A DNA stretch of 50,155 nt from an uncultured Clostridia bacterium (GTDB lineage Bacteria; Bacillota; Clostridia; Oscillospirales; Ruminococcaceae). The stretch's first letter is position 1. Each line of letters opens with the position of its first letter. Shown in pieces: positions 33,189-41,347 of this stretch. The translations under genes were made by a program, and so were the position numbers. The notes below the pieces were generated by a model, which was not told the DNA's origin, made no database searches, and was given only the letters and a program-made list of their open reading frames with translations. Location: positions 1-50,155 of the forward strand of contig CANQWD010000018.1 in assembly GCA_947627465.1 (NCBI GenBank), given 5' to 3'.

Positions 33189-35102
33189 ATGGGATTACTC
33201 TCAAACAAGAATTTATTGACAGAAAAGGAAAATATTTCAAAAAAGCCGCAGCAGGGCGGCAAACAGTCCATTAAAAAGCAGGTGTTTAAAAACGAGCCGC
33301 AGCCGAGGGCTATGAGGAAATCGACCGCGCCCGTGACGATAAAGCCGCAGCAGACGGAAAAACGTCCCGTTCTCGGCAGAAACAATAACGAACGCCGACC
33401 GCAGTCTGCGCCGCGCAAACCTCGCGAGCCGCGAGAGAACAGAAGCACTCCCGTAAGATTTTTCGCGCTCGGCGGGTTGAACGAGATAGGCAAAAACCTG
33501 TATGTTTACGAGTGTGCGAACGATATGTTTATCGTGGATTGCGGTCTTGCGTTCCCCGACGAGGAAATGTTCGGCGTAGATCTGGTAGTTCCCGATTTCA
33601 CGTATCTCGAAAAGAACAAGGATAAATTCCGCGGAATAGTCATCACTCACGGACACGAAGATCACATTGGTGCTTTACCTTATTTGCTTAAAAAAGTGAA
33701 CGTTCCGATCTATGGCACGCGCCTTACGCTCGGACTAGTCGAGGGCAAGCTCAAAGAGCACGGATTGTTGTCCTCCGCGAGCCTTAACGTGGTAGAGCCT
33801 CGCCGCAACGTAAGAATGGGCTGCATGAGCGTGGAGTTCATCAGAGTAAATCACTCTATCCCCGATTCCTGCGCGCTGGCTATCCACACTCCCGCGGGCG
33901 TTATCGTCCATACGGGCGACTTCAAAGTGGATTACACCCCGATAGAGGGCGGCATAATAGACCTCGCGCGTTTCGGAGAGTTGGGCAACCGCGGCGTTTT
34001 GGCTTTAATGAGTGAAAGCACTAACGTAGAGCGCCCCGGCTACACCAAATCGGAGCGCTCGGTAGGCGAGAGCTTCAAGGGGCTATTCAGCAGAGCCGAG
34101 GGAAAGCGCATCATAATCGCGACATTCTCAAGTAATATCCACAGAATTCAGCAAATAATCGACGAGGCTGTAATTCACGGCAGACACGTTGCCGTGTCGG
34201 GCAGAAGCATGACGAACGTTATCGCGAAGGCTGTCGAGTTGAATTATATAAAGGTGCCCGACGGCACGCTCATCGACATTGAGGACGTGAACAAATACGA
34301 GCCCGAGGAACTTGTAATAGCGACTACGGGTTCTCAAGGCGAACCGCTTTCGGCGCTGTCGCGTATGTCGAGCGGCGACCACAGACAGGTAACGATAACT
34401 CCCAACGACTTTATAATCATTTCGGCGAACCCCATTCCGGGCAACGAAAAGTTCGTCACGAAAGTCGTGAACGAGCTTATGAAGCAGGGCGCGGACGTTA
34501 TCTACGAAAGCATGTACGAGGTGCATGTTTCGGGGCACGCGTGTCAGGAAGAGCTTAAAATGATGATCTCGCTCACAAAGCCGAAGTTTTTCGTGCCGAT
34601 ACACGGCGAGTATAAGCACCTTAAGAAGCATGTTAAGTTGGCGGAGAGCATGGGTATTCCCGAAAACCGCGCGTTTATCGCCGATTTGGGAGACGTTCTC
34701 GAAACGGACGGCGTGGATATGAAGTTCACGGGCACCGTGCCGAGCGGTATGGTGATGGTAGACGGTCTCGGCATAGGCGACGTGGGCAGCGTGGTGCTCC
34801 GCGACAGAAAACATCTCGCCGAGGACGGCGTAATGATAATAGTAGCCACAATGGAGCGCGAAACGGGAAAAGTTCTCGCGGGTCCCGATATTGTGTCCCG
34901 CGGCTTTGTGTACGTCCGCGAGAGCGAGGAGCTTCTCGACGAGGCAAAACAGCTTATGGACGGCGTTATGGCGGATCTGTACGAGCGTAACGTCCGCGAG
35001 TGGGGCAACATCAAATCGGCAATGCGCGACGCGCTTTCCGAGTTCATCTATCAGAGAACAAAAAGAAGTCCCATGATCTTGCCGATAATTATGGAAGTAT
35101 GA
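33189..35102 (+). CDS. rnj: Ribonuclease J with basic N-terminal extension
   Basis: The 637-residue protein has a metallo-beta-lactamase/beta-CASP core starting at RFFALGGLNEIGKN (about residue 93), the metal motif THGHEDHIGALPY (about residue 155), IHTGDFKVDYTP, SGRSMTNVI and a C-terminal domain. It processes and degrades mRNA and rRNA by 5'-exo and endonuclease action. The first 90 residues are Lys/Arg/Gln/Pro-rich and probably disordered (for example NNNERRPQSAPRKPREPREN). The ATG at 33189 follows AAAGGACAAGG; a GTG at 33123 in the same frame also has a good site and would add 22 residues. It is the first gene of a likely transcript continuing into gdpP. Confidence 0.93.
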   Translation: MGLLSNKNLLTEKENISKKPQQGGKQSIKKQVFKNEPQPRAMRKSTAPVTIKPQQTEKRPVLGRNNNERRPQSAPRKPREPRENRSTPVRFFALGGLNEIGKNLYVYECANDMFIVDCGLAFPDEEMFGVDLVVPDFTYLEKNKDKFRGIVITHGHEDHIGALPYLLKKVNVPIYGTRLTLGLVEGKLKEHGLLSSASLNVVEPRRNVRMGCMSVEFIRVNHSIPDSCALAIHTPAGVIVHTGDFKVDYTPIEGGIIDLARFGELGNRGVLALMSESTNVERPGYTKSERSVGESFKGLFSRAEGKRIIIATFSSNIHRIQQIIDEAVIHGRHVAVSGRSMTNVIAKAVELNYIKVPDGTLIDIEDVNKYEPEELVIATTGSQGEPLSALSRMSSGDHRQVTITPNDFIIISANPIPGNEKFVTKVVNELMKQGADVIYESMYEVHVSGHACQEELKMMISLTKPKFFVPIHGEYKHLKKHVKLAESMGIPENRAFIADLGDVLETDGVDMKFTGTVPSGMVMVDGLGIGDVGSVVLRDRKHLAEDGVMIIVATMERETGKVLAGPDIVSRGFVYVRESEELLDEAKQLMDGVMADLYERNVREWGNIKSAMRDALSEFIYQRTKRSPMILPIIMEV

Positions 35103-35104
35103 AT

Positions 35105-35242
35105 ACAATTGGCAATGTACAATGTACAATTGACAATTAGCGCTGCGCGCATTATTTAAAATTGCAGCGCGAAGCAAGGCGGACGCATAGCGTCCACACT
35201 CGCACCGAAATTGTACATTGTCAATTATACATTGTCAATTGT
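35105..35242. repeat. TTGACAATT-family inverted-repeat element, copy 1
   Basis: The left arm (35105-35139, units of ACAATTGGCAATGTAC type) and right arm (35209-35242) are near inverted copies made of short TTGACAATT/ATTGTACATT units. The centre has a GGACGC-ATA-GCGTCC hairpin and ends CGCACCGAAATTG, shared with copy 2. It fills the gap between the RNase J stop and gdpP. It is non-coding and MITE-like. Confidence 0.75.
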
Positions 35243-35258
35243 CTTTGGGGGTGGTGTG

Positions 35259-37307
35259 ATGAGAAACTTTTATAAATCAAACGTGCTGTTGGCGGCGGTA
35301 TGCGCGCTGATAATCATTCTTATAGGCGTTGATATATACGTTTTTCGTCACGAGCCGCTGATTTTCTGGGTAATGCTTCCGATACTTCTGGGCGTTTCGG
35401 GGCTGGCTCTCGGAAAGCTTTTGCAGATCCGCCAAAGCGAGTATTGGTACTTCGAGCAGCTTTCGGAGGAGATACGCGGCACCGATTCGATGTCGCTTAT
35501 CAGCTTTCCGCTGCCGATCTGCGTGCTCGATTCAGACCGCTCCGTGATTTGGAGCAACGATTGCTTCAACGAAACGTTTTTTACCCCGGACGAGGACAGA
35601 TGTTCCATAGACGAGGTAACGGATATGCCGCTGGAGCTTTTCGGCTCGGAGGGCAGAGAGATACGCTTCGGGGAGCGTTGGTTCCGCGTTTATTCCTCGC
35701 CGCATGAGTTTACCGTCGACAGCAGAATAACCGAAAAGCAGCTTTTCGACAAGGACGATCGCGTTGAGAAGATAACAATGCTCGTTTTCCGTGAAAACAC
35801 CGATTACAAGCACTTAAAGGAAACGCACGAGCTTTCCCGCCCCGTTGTTATGATAGCAATGGTAGACAACTACGAAGAACTGCTGTCGGGCGCGAAAGAA
35901 AGCGACCGCGCGTCCGTCACCATTGAAATAGACAAGAAAATGGAGGAGTATTTCGCGGACAAGCACGCGGTGCTCCAAAAGATAACAGGCGACAAGTTTA
36001 TGATCCTGCTCGAGGAACGCTATCTGCGCGAAATGATAAAGGACAAGATGTCGCTGATAAATCAAATGCATGAGATAATCGTGCGCGAGCGGCAGAACGT
36101 TACGATGTCGATAGGCGTGGGAACAACGGCGCAGTCGCTCTCGCAAAGCGAACGCTACGCCCGCGAAATGCTCGATAAGGCGCTTGACCGCGGCGGCGAC
36201 CAAGCTTTGGTAAAGACGGCGTTGGGCTTCGACGCGTTCGGCGCGGTCTCAAAGGGCAAAGAGCGCACGGGAAAGGTGAAAATACGCCTTGCCGCCGAGG
36301 AGATCAAGAACCTCATAGTAACGTCCGATACGGTCTACATTATGGGACATTCCTACGGAGATTTCGACAGCGCGGGCGCGGCGATAGGTCTTACCTGCGC
36401 GATACGCAGAATGGGCAAGCCCGCTTATACCGTGGCTCGTTTCCGCGACGACAGCAAAACCAACGCCAAGGCTCTTTTCGATAAGTTTATGGACTATGAT
36501 ACGCCCGTGGTTATTGAGCCGAACGAAGCCGAACAGTGGATATCTCCGAAATCGGCGCTGTTTATCGTGGATACGCATATCCTCAAAAGACTTGAAGATC
36601 CGGAGCTGTACGAAATAGCTCAAAAGGACAGAGTGGTCATTATCGACCACCACCGTTTAAGCGCGGGAGCAATTACGGAATATGGCGTTAAGTGCCACGA
36701 ATCCAACGCTTCCTCCGCTTCCGAGCTTGTGACAGAGATAATCCAGTACCTAAGCTCGGACGTGATCTTGAAGCCGCTTGAAGCCGAAGCGCTTTTGGCG
36801 GGAATAACGCTTGATACGCGCGATTTTGTTATGAGAGCCGGTGTCTCGACGTTCGAGGCGGCGGCGTATCTGAAAAAGCTTGGCGCGGACACCATTTCGG
36901 TAAAGAAGCTGTTCGACACGTCGATTGAAAGCAAGTCCAAGAAAGCACAAATAGTTTCCTCGGCGAAAGTATACCGCGGGCGCTGTGCCATTGCGGTGGT
37001 GGATAAAAATGATACGGGTCTGCGCGTGCTGTGTTCTCAGGCTGCCGATGAAATGTTGTATATCCGCAACGTGGACGCGTCCTTTACCGTTTATCCCATT
37101 GAGAACGGCTGGAGCATAAGCGCACGTTCTCTCGGAAAGGTGAACGTACAGGTAATTATGGAGAGCATGGGAAATAAAGTGGACGACGGCGGCGGACATC
37201 AAACCATGGCGGGAGCGCAGCTTTACGAGTGCACTGTCGACGAGGCTGTACAGAAGCTGCACAGCGCGATAGACGAGTACTTCTCAAACGCGCCGAAAAA
37301 CGATTGA
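35259..37307 (+). CDS. gdpP: Cyclic-di-AMP phosphodiesterase GdpP
   Basis: The 682-residue protein has two membrane helices (about residues 9-50), a PAS-like domain (LISFPLPICVLDSD), a degenerate GGDEF domain (ITGDKFMILLEE in place of GGDEF) and a DHH/DHHA1 phosphodiesterase with YIMGHSYGDFDSAG, FIVDTH, VIIDHHR (about residue 462) and the closing GGGHQTMAGAQ. It degrades c-di-AMP to pApA and so controls osmolyte uptake and wall stress tolerance. The ATG at 35259 follows GGTGGTG. Its stop TGA lies inside the left arm of repeat copy 2. The order gdpP-rplI-dnaB is conserved in Bacillota. Confidence 0.95.
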   Translation: MRNFYKSNVLLAAVCALIIILIGVDIYVFRHEPLIFWVMLPILLGVSGLALGKLLQIRQSEYWYFEQLSEEIRGTDSMSLISFPLPICVLDSDRSVIWSNDCFNETFFTPDEDRCSIDEVTDMPLELFGSEGREIRFGERWFRVYSSPHEFTVDSRITEKQLFDKDDRVEKITMLVFRENTDYKHLKETHELSRPVVMIAMVDNYEELLSGAKESDRASVTIEIDKKMEEYFADKHAVLQKITGDKFMILLEERYLREMIKDKMSLINQMHEIIVRERQNVTMSIGVGTTAQSLSQSERYAREMLDKALDRGGDQALVKTALGFDAFGAVSKGKERTGKVKIRLAAEEIKNLIVTSDTVYIMGHSYGDFDSAGAAIGLTCAIRRMGKPAYTVARFRDDSKTNAKALFDKFMDYDTPVVIEPNEAEQWISPKSALFIVDTHILKRLEDPELYEIAQKDRVVIIDHHRLSAGAITEYGVKCHESNASSASELVTEIIQYLSSDVILKPLEAEALLAGITLDTRDFVMRAGVSTFEAAAYLKKLGADTISVKKLFDTSIESKSKKAQIVSSAKVYRGRCAIAVVDKNDTGLRVLCSQAADEMLYIRNVDASFTVYPIENGWSISARSLGKVNVQVIMESMGNKVDDGGGHQTMAGAQLYECTVDEAVQKLHSAIDEYFSNAPKND

Positions 37308-37452
37308 CAATTGATAATGGACAATTGGCAATTTATGTGCGGCTTCGCCGCCGTTCGATTGTTCGCGGTTTGAGACGCGTCAGCGCTGAAATTCAAATAC
37401 AATCAAAATCGCGCCGCAGGCGCACCGAAATTGACAATTGTCAATTATTATC
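37304..37452. repeat. TTGACAATT-family inverted-repeat element, copy 2
   Basis: The left arm begins GATTGACAATTGATAATGG and the right arm reads GAAATTGACAATTGTCAATT. The centre holds GC-rich pairs such as GCGGC-TTC-GCCGC and GCGCC-GCAG-GCGC. CGCACCGAAATTG precedes the right arm as in copy 1. The gdpP stop codon is formed by the left arm itself. Confidence 0.75.
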
Positions 37453-37476
37453 ATTCGATAATTTGGAGGTTTTATT

Positions 37477-37926
37477 ATGAAAGTAATACTTTTACAGGAC
37501 GTTCAGGGAACCGGAAAAAAAGGCGACGTGAAAGAGGTAAAGGACGGCTACGCGATAAACTGCCTTATAAAAAAGGGACTGGCGCAGGAGGCGACCGCTA
37601 AGAATTTAAACCTGTTACAGGGTCAAAAGGACAGCGCACAGCATAAAATAGACGTTGATATCGCCAACGCCAAGGACATCGCTTCAAAGCTGGAGGGCAA
37701 AACCGTTACTGTCACCGCGAAAGCGGGACAGAACGACAGACTTTTCGGCACGGTGACTTCCAAGGAGGTTTCGGCGGCGATAAAGCAGTCGCTCGGTCTG
37801 GACGTCGATAAGAAAAAGATCAATATAGCGATGAAAATAGAGGGCTTCGGCGACTTCTCAGCCGAGGCGAGACTGTACGCGGGCGTGCTCGCAAAGTTCA
37901 CCGTAAGCGTAAAGCCCGCACAGTGA
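37477..37926 (+). CDS. rplI: 50S ribosomal protein L9
   Basis: The 149-residue protein starts [21 protein letters not shown] and continues with [15 protein letters not shown], the RNA-binding N-domain of L9, then the long connecting helix and the C-domain ([22 protein letters not shown]). L9 binds 23S rRNA at the base of the L1 stalk. TTTGGAGG precedes the ATG. It lies between gdpP and dnaB as in most Bacillota. Confidence 0.97.
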   Translation: MKVILLQDVQGTGKKGDVKEVKDGYAINCLIKKGLAQEATAKNLNLLQGQKDSAQHKIDVDIANAKDIASKLEGKTVTVTAKAGQNDRLFGTVTSKEVSAAIKQSLGLDVDKKKINIAMKIEGFGDFSAEARLYAGVLAKFTVSVKPAQ

Positions 37927-37949
37927 TTTAGGATTTTAGGAGGAGCGTA

Positions 37950-39323
37950 ATGGCGGATTACGATTTGTCGGGGCTTTCGCTGCCGTATAACCCCGAAGCG
38001 GAGCAGTCGGTCATAGGTTCGATACTGATCGACAGCGAGCTTGTGGGAGACGTATCGCAGATACTTCGCCCGCAGCACTTCTATGCCGATGTGAACAAGG
38101 GCGTTTTTTCGGTGATATACGACCTGTTCACGCGCAATCAGATGATAGATATCGTCACCGTAATAGATAAGTGCGTTATCCAAGGCGTTTTTGAAAACGA
38201 CGCGGAAGCGAAAGGCTATCTTTTAGCGGCGATGAAAAGCGTTCCGAACCCTAAGTCCATAGCGAAATACGCCGCCATTATCATTGATAAGTATTTGCTG
38301 CGCAGTCTTATCCTCGCCTCAAAGGAGATAATCGACGCCGCCAACAGCGCGGAGTCCTCCGAGGACGTAATGGATTTTGCCGAGCAGAAGATATTCGATA
38401 TCCGCGAGGGCGTGGAAAACAAAACGCTCGTTCCGCTGTCGTCGGTGGTTTACGACCAGTTCAAGGCGTTCTGCGATCTTCTGACGCAGTCGCAGAACAA
38501 CGGCGGTAAGCCCGTAATGTCGGGACTTGGCACGGGCTTCGGAAACCTCGATGGAATGATCTTCGGGCTTAACCGCTCCGACCTTATCATTCTGGCGGCG
38601 CGCCCCGGTATGGGAAAGACCTCGTTCGCGCTGAATATCGCCGTGAACGTTGCGAAGAAGTACCGCGATAAATCGATCTGCGTTTTCAGTTTGGAAATGT
38701 CCAAGGAGCAGCTTGTTTCGCGAATAATGTCAAGCGAGGGTCAGATACCCACCGAGGTTATGCGCACAGGCAAGATCGCCGGAAATGCCGCCGACGAGGT
38801 GAAGCGCGTTTCGGGCGTTGTAAAAAAGCTTCAGGAATTGAACATCTACATTGACGACACGCCAGGCACGAACACGACCGCTATAAAATCAAAGCTCCGC
38901 AGAATGAAAGATCTGGGGCTTGTTATTATAGACTATCTTCAGCTTATGAATTCCGTGGGAAATTACCACGGAAACCGTGTTGCGGAGATATCCGAGATAA
39001 CGCGTTCGCTGAAAATTATGGCTAAGGAACTCAACGTGCCCGTTATCGTGCTGTCGCAGCTTGCCCGCGGTACCGAACAGCGTCCCGACAAGCGCCCGCT
39101 GATGAGCGACCTGCGCGATTCGGGTTCTATAGAGCAGGACGCGGATATAGTAATGTTCCTTTACCGCAACTCCTATTATGACAAAACCGACCCGAACCAA
39201 AACGCCTGCGAGTGCATAGTGGCGAAAAACCGTCACGGCGAGACCGGCACGGTTTATCTGGGCTGGTTCGGCGAGTACACAAGATTTACAGAGGCTATCA
39301 GAAATGACCAAAACGGCGGCTGA
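37950..39323 (+). CDS. dnaB: Replicative DNA helicase DnaB
   Basis: The 457-residue helicase has the N-terminal primase-interacting domain (LPYNPEAEQSVIGSILID) and a RecA-like motor with Walker A ARPGMGKTSFAL (about residue 217), Walker B VIIDYLQLM and the C-terminal EIADVMFLYR-type arginine-finger region (QDADIVMFLYR). It is the hexameric helicase at the replication fork. A TTTAGGAGGAG site precedes the ATG. The tilS start lies 20 bases inside its 3' end. No intein is present. Confidence 0.97.
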   Translation: MADYDLSGLSLPYNPEAEQSVIGSILIDSELVGDVSQILRPQHFYADVNKGVFSVIYDLFTRNQMIDIVTVIDKCVIQGVFENDAEAKGYLLAAMKSVPNPKSIAKYAAIIIDKYLLRSLILASKEIIDAANSAESSEDVMDFAEQKIFDIREGVENKTLVPLSSVVYDQFKAFCDLLTQSQNNGGKPVMSGLGTGFGNLDGMIFGLNRSDLIILAARPGMGKTSFALNIAVNVAKKYRDKSICVFSLEMSKEQLVSRIMSSEGQIPTEVMRTGKIAGNAADEVKRVSGVVKKLQELNIYIDDTPGTNTTAIKSKLRRMKDLGLVIIDYLQLMNSVGNYHGNRVAEISEITRSLKIMAKELNVPVIVLSQLARGTEQRPDKRPLMSDLRDSGSIEQDADIVMFLYRNSYYDKTDPNQNACECIVAKNRHGETGTVYLGWFGEYTRFTEAIRNDQNGG

Positions 39324-40317
39324 TTTTTTGCTTAAGGTAAAGTCCGCGATTGCGGAATATGATATGATGAGCGGCGCGGAACGCGTTTGCGCAGCGCTTT
39401 CGGGCGGCGCGGACAGCGTTTCGCTGCTGCTGGCTCTGCGGGAGCTTCAAGACGAGCTTGGCGCGGAAATTTGTGCGTGCCATTTAAATCACGGTTTGCG
39501 CGGTGAGGAGAGCGACGGCGACGAGCGGTTTTGCCGCGACCTTTTCGAACGGCTGAACGTTCCGTTTTATTCGGAAAAAATCGACGTTTCGGCTGACGTT
39601 TCAAAACACGAAAGCCTTGAAGAAGCGGCGCGAAGAATGCGCTACGAGTTTTTCGGAAGAGCGTTGCGGCATTTTGGCGGCGCGGTTTTGGCGACCGCTC
39701 ATAACGCGAACGACAACGCCGAGACCGTCCTGCTGAACTTAACGCGCGGCACGGCTCTAAAGGGCTTGTGCGGAATACCTCCCGTGCGGACGTTTGGAAA
39801 CGGCGAGTTTAAGGTAATAAGACCGCTTATCGGCTGTACCCGCGCCGAGATCGAGGATTATTTGCGTGTTAAATCGCAGAACTTTGTTACCGACAAAACC
39901 AACCTTTCCGAGGACTACACGCGAAACCGCATTAGAATGCGAATTTTGCCCGAGCTTGCCGAGATAAATCCGTCAATTGTCGGAACGATCGGCAGAATGA
40001 CCGAAAAGCTCCGCGCCGACAGCGATTTTTTGGACAGCTTAGCCGAAAAAGCTTTGCGGGAAACGCGCGATGGGCGCGGCTGGAACGCGCTTAAGCTTTC
40101 CGAACAGCCGATGCCCGTAAAGTCGCGAGCCGTGCGGCAGATCTTAATAAACGGCGGCGTGGAGCCGTCGAGTTTGCGTATCGACACGGCGGTAAGCCTG
40201 CTCGGGAAGCGCTCGGCGCGGTTTAATCCGTGCAAAGACCGCTTTTTTACGATACGAAAGGGCGTTTGCTTTGTGGAAAAATCCGTTCAAAATTATGGTG
40301 CGTACAAGGAACGTTAA
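39304..40317 (+). CDS. tilS: tRNA(Ile)-lysidine synthase TilS, short form
   Basis: The PP-loop CAALSGGADSVSLLLAL (about residues 29-45) and the block CACHLNHGLRGEESDGDE identify TilS, which converts C34 of tRNA-Ile(CAU) to lysidine and so fixes AUA decoding. At 337 residues it is shorter than the usual 430-460; the extreme C-terminal tRNA-binding domain is missing or very reduced, as in some Clostridia. The start overlaps dnaB. It precedes hpt and ftsH as in many Bacillota, but a terminator and gap separate it from hpt here. Confidence 0.93.
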   Translation: MTKTAADFLLKVKSAIAEYDMMSGAERVCAALSGGADSVSLLLALRELQDELGAEICACHLNHGLRGEESDGDERFCRDLFERLNVPFYSEKIDVSADVSKHESLEEAARRMRYEFFGRALRHFGGAVLATAHNANDNAETVLLNLTRGTALKGLCGIPPVRTFGNGEFKVIRPLIGCTRAEIEDYLRVKSQNFVTDKTNLSEDYTRNRIRMRILPELAEINPSIVGTIGRMTEKLRADSDFLDSLAEKALRETRDGRGWNALKLSEQPMPVKSRAVRQILINGGVEPSSLRIDTAVSLLGKRSARFNPCKDRFFTIRKGVCFVEKSVQNYGAYKER

Positions 40318-40339
40318 ACCGCGGTATAAAGCCGATTTG

Positions 40340-40359
40340 AGCGTTTTTTAACGCTTTTT
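40340..40359 (+). terminator. Terminator after tilS
   Basis: AGCGTT (40340-40345) pairs with AACGCT (40350-40355) around TTTT and is followed by TTTTG. It probably ends the RNase J-gdpP-rplI-dnaB-tilS transcript. Confidence 0.7.
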
Positions 40360-40647
40360 GAAATTTCAAAATGACAAAAAATCGCTTTGTTAAGCCGAAT
40401 TTGTGTTAAATCGCCTTGACAGACTTTGGAGAAAATCGCGTGAAGTGCGGGTATGAAGCGAATAATCAAGAGTTTTCTAATGTAATTGATTTTGAGAAAT
40501 TTGGATATTCCGCATTTTAAAGCCGATTTTCCGTTGAATTTACTTTTAACTTGAAACTTAACCGCCTTGCGAAATGCGATTACAAAGCCAATTTTACGCT
40601 TTGAAAAATTTTCCGAGAAAATTTCAGCAGAAATTCACAAAAATTTA
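40360..40647. other. AT-rich gap with degenerate short repeats upstream of hpt
   Basis: A motif like AAAGCCGATTT recurs four times between 40328 and 40600 (near 40328, 40391, 40520 and 40584), with CGCCTTG recurring between copies. No protein is supported here. The TTGACA near 40416 has no matching downstream box. Confidence 0.35.
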
Positions 40648-40676
40648 TTGCTTTTTTGTGAATTATGTGCTATAAT
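40648..40676 (+). promoter_or_regulatory. Promoter of hpt
   Basis: TTGCTT (40648-40653) and TATAAT (40671-40676) have a 17-base spacer, 25 bases before the start codon. Confidence 0.8.
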
Positions 40677-40701
40677 AAATCCTGTATTGGAGGAAATGTC
40701 G

Positions 40702-41232
40702 ATGTACACTCCCAAAGAAGTTGAAAAAGTATTGTTTACCAAAGAACAGCTTGATGAGCGCATAAAACAGCTCGGCGGGGAAATAACGCGGGATTACGCG
40801 GACAAAGAGCCGCTTTTTTTGGGCGTGCTTCGCGGCGCGGCGGTGTTCCTTGCCGATCTGATGCGGGCGGTCGAGCTGCCGCTGACTATTGATTTCATCA
40901 GAACGCAAAGCTACGTCGGCACGGAGTCGAGCGGAAAAGTCGAGGTCGATCTGATGAACATCGGCGACATTAACGGCAAGGACGTTGTTATCGTAGAGGA
41001 CATCTGCGACACCGGGCGTTCGCTCACCGAGATAAACAAGGCGCTTAAAGCGCTGAACCCAAATTCGCTGAAAACCGTTTGTCTGCTTGACAAACCTTCG
41101 CGGCGCGTTGTGGATTTTCAGCCCGATTACACGGGTTTTGTTATCGACGACTTGTTTGTTATCGGCTGCGGCTTCGACTGCGGCGGAAAATACCGCAATC
41201 TTCCGTACATAGGCGTATACAAAACCGAATAG
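40702..41232 (+). CDS. hpt: Hypoxanthine phosphoribosyltransferase
   Basis: The 176-residue enzyme has the PRPP-binding signature VVIVEDICDTGRSL (about residues 95-108), FLGVLRGAAVFLADL and DFIRTQSYVGTESSG. It converts hypoxanthine or guanine with PRPP to IMP or GMP, completing purine salvage with the nucleoside phosphorylase at 5940. The ATG at 40702 is preferred because GGAGG lies 8 bases upstream; the ATG at 40696 is only 2 bases from it. The tilS-hpt-ftsH order is conserved. Confidence 0.96.
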   Translation: MYTPKEVEKVLFTKEQLDERIKQLGGEITRDYADKEPLFLGVLRGAAVFLADLMRAVELPLTIDFIRTQSYVGTESSGKVEVDLMNIGDINGKDVVIVEDICDTGRSLTEINKALKALNPNSLKTVCLLDKPSRRVVDFQPDYTGFVIDDLFVIGCGFDCGGKYRNLPYIGVYKTE

Positions 41233-41273
41233 TTGATTTCAGCATGCCTTTTTGGCATTCTTAAAAAAATAAA

Positions 41274-41330
41274 CCGCGGCTAAGCCGCGCACAATAATTA
41301 TCAATTGTACATTTTCAATTGTCAATTATT
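41274..41330. repeat. TTGACAATT-family element, partial copy 3
   Basis: A GCGGC-TAA-GCCGC hairpin (41276-41288) is followed by one arm, CAATTGTACATTTTCAATTG and TCAATTAT, matching the right arms of copies 1 and 2. No clear left arm is visible, so this may be a decayed or one-sided copy. A short ATGCC/GGCAT hairpin (41244-41258) lies just after the hpt stop. Confidence 0.6.
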
Positions 41331-41347
41331 TATGAAAGGTGGTTAAG

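Noticed and set aside
34128-35177. 349-residue minus-strand frame opposite RNase J
   Set aside because: It is His/Arg/Val-rich with no family motifs and lies antisense to conserved RNase J.
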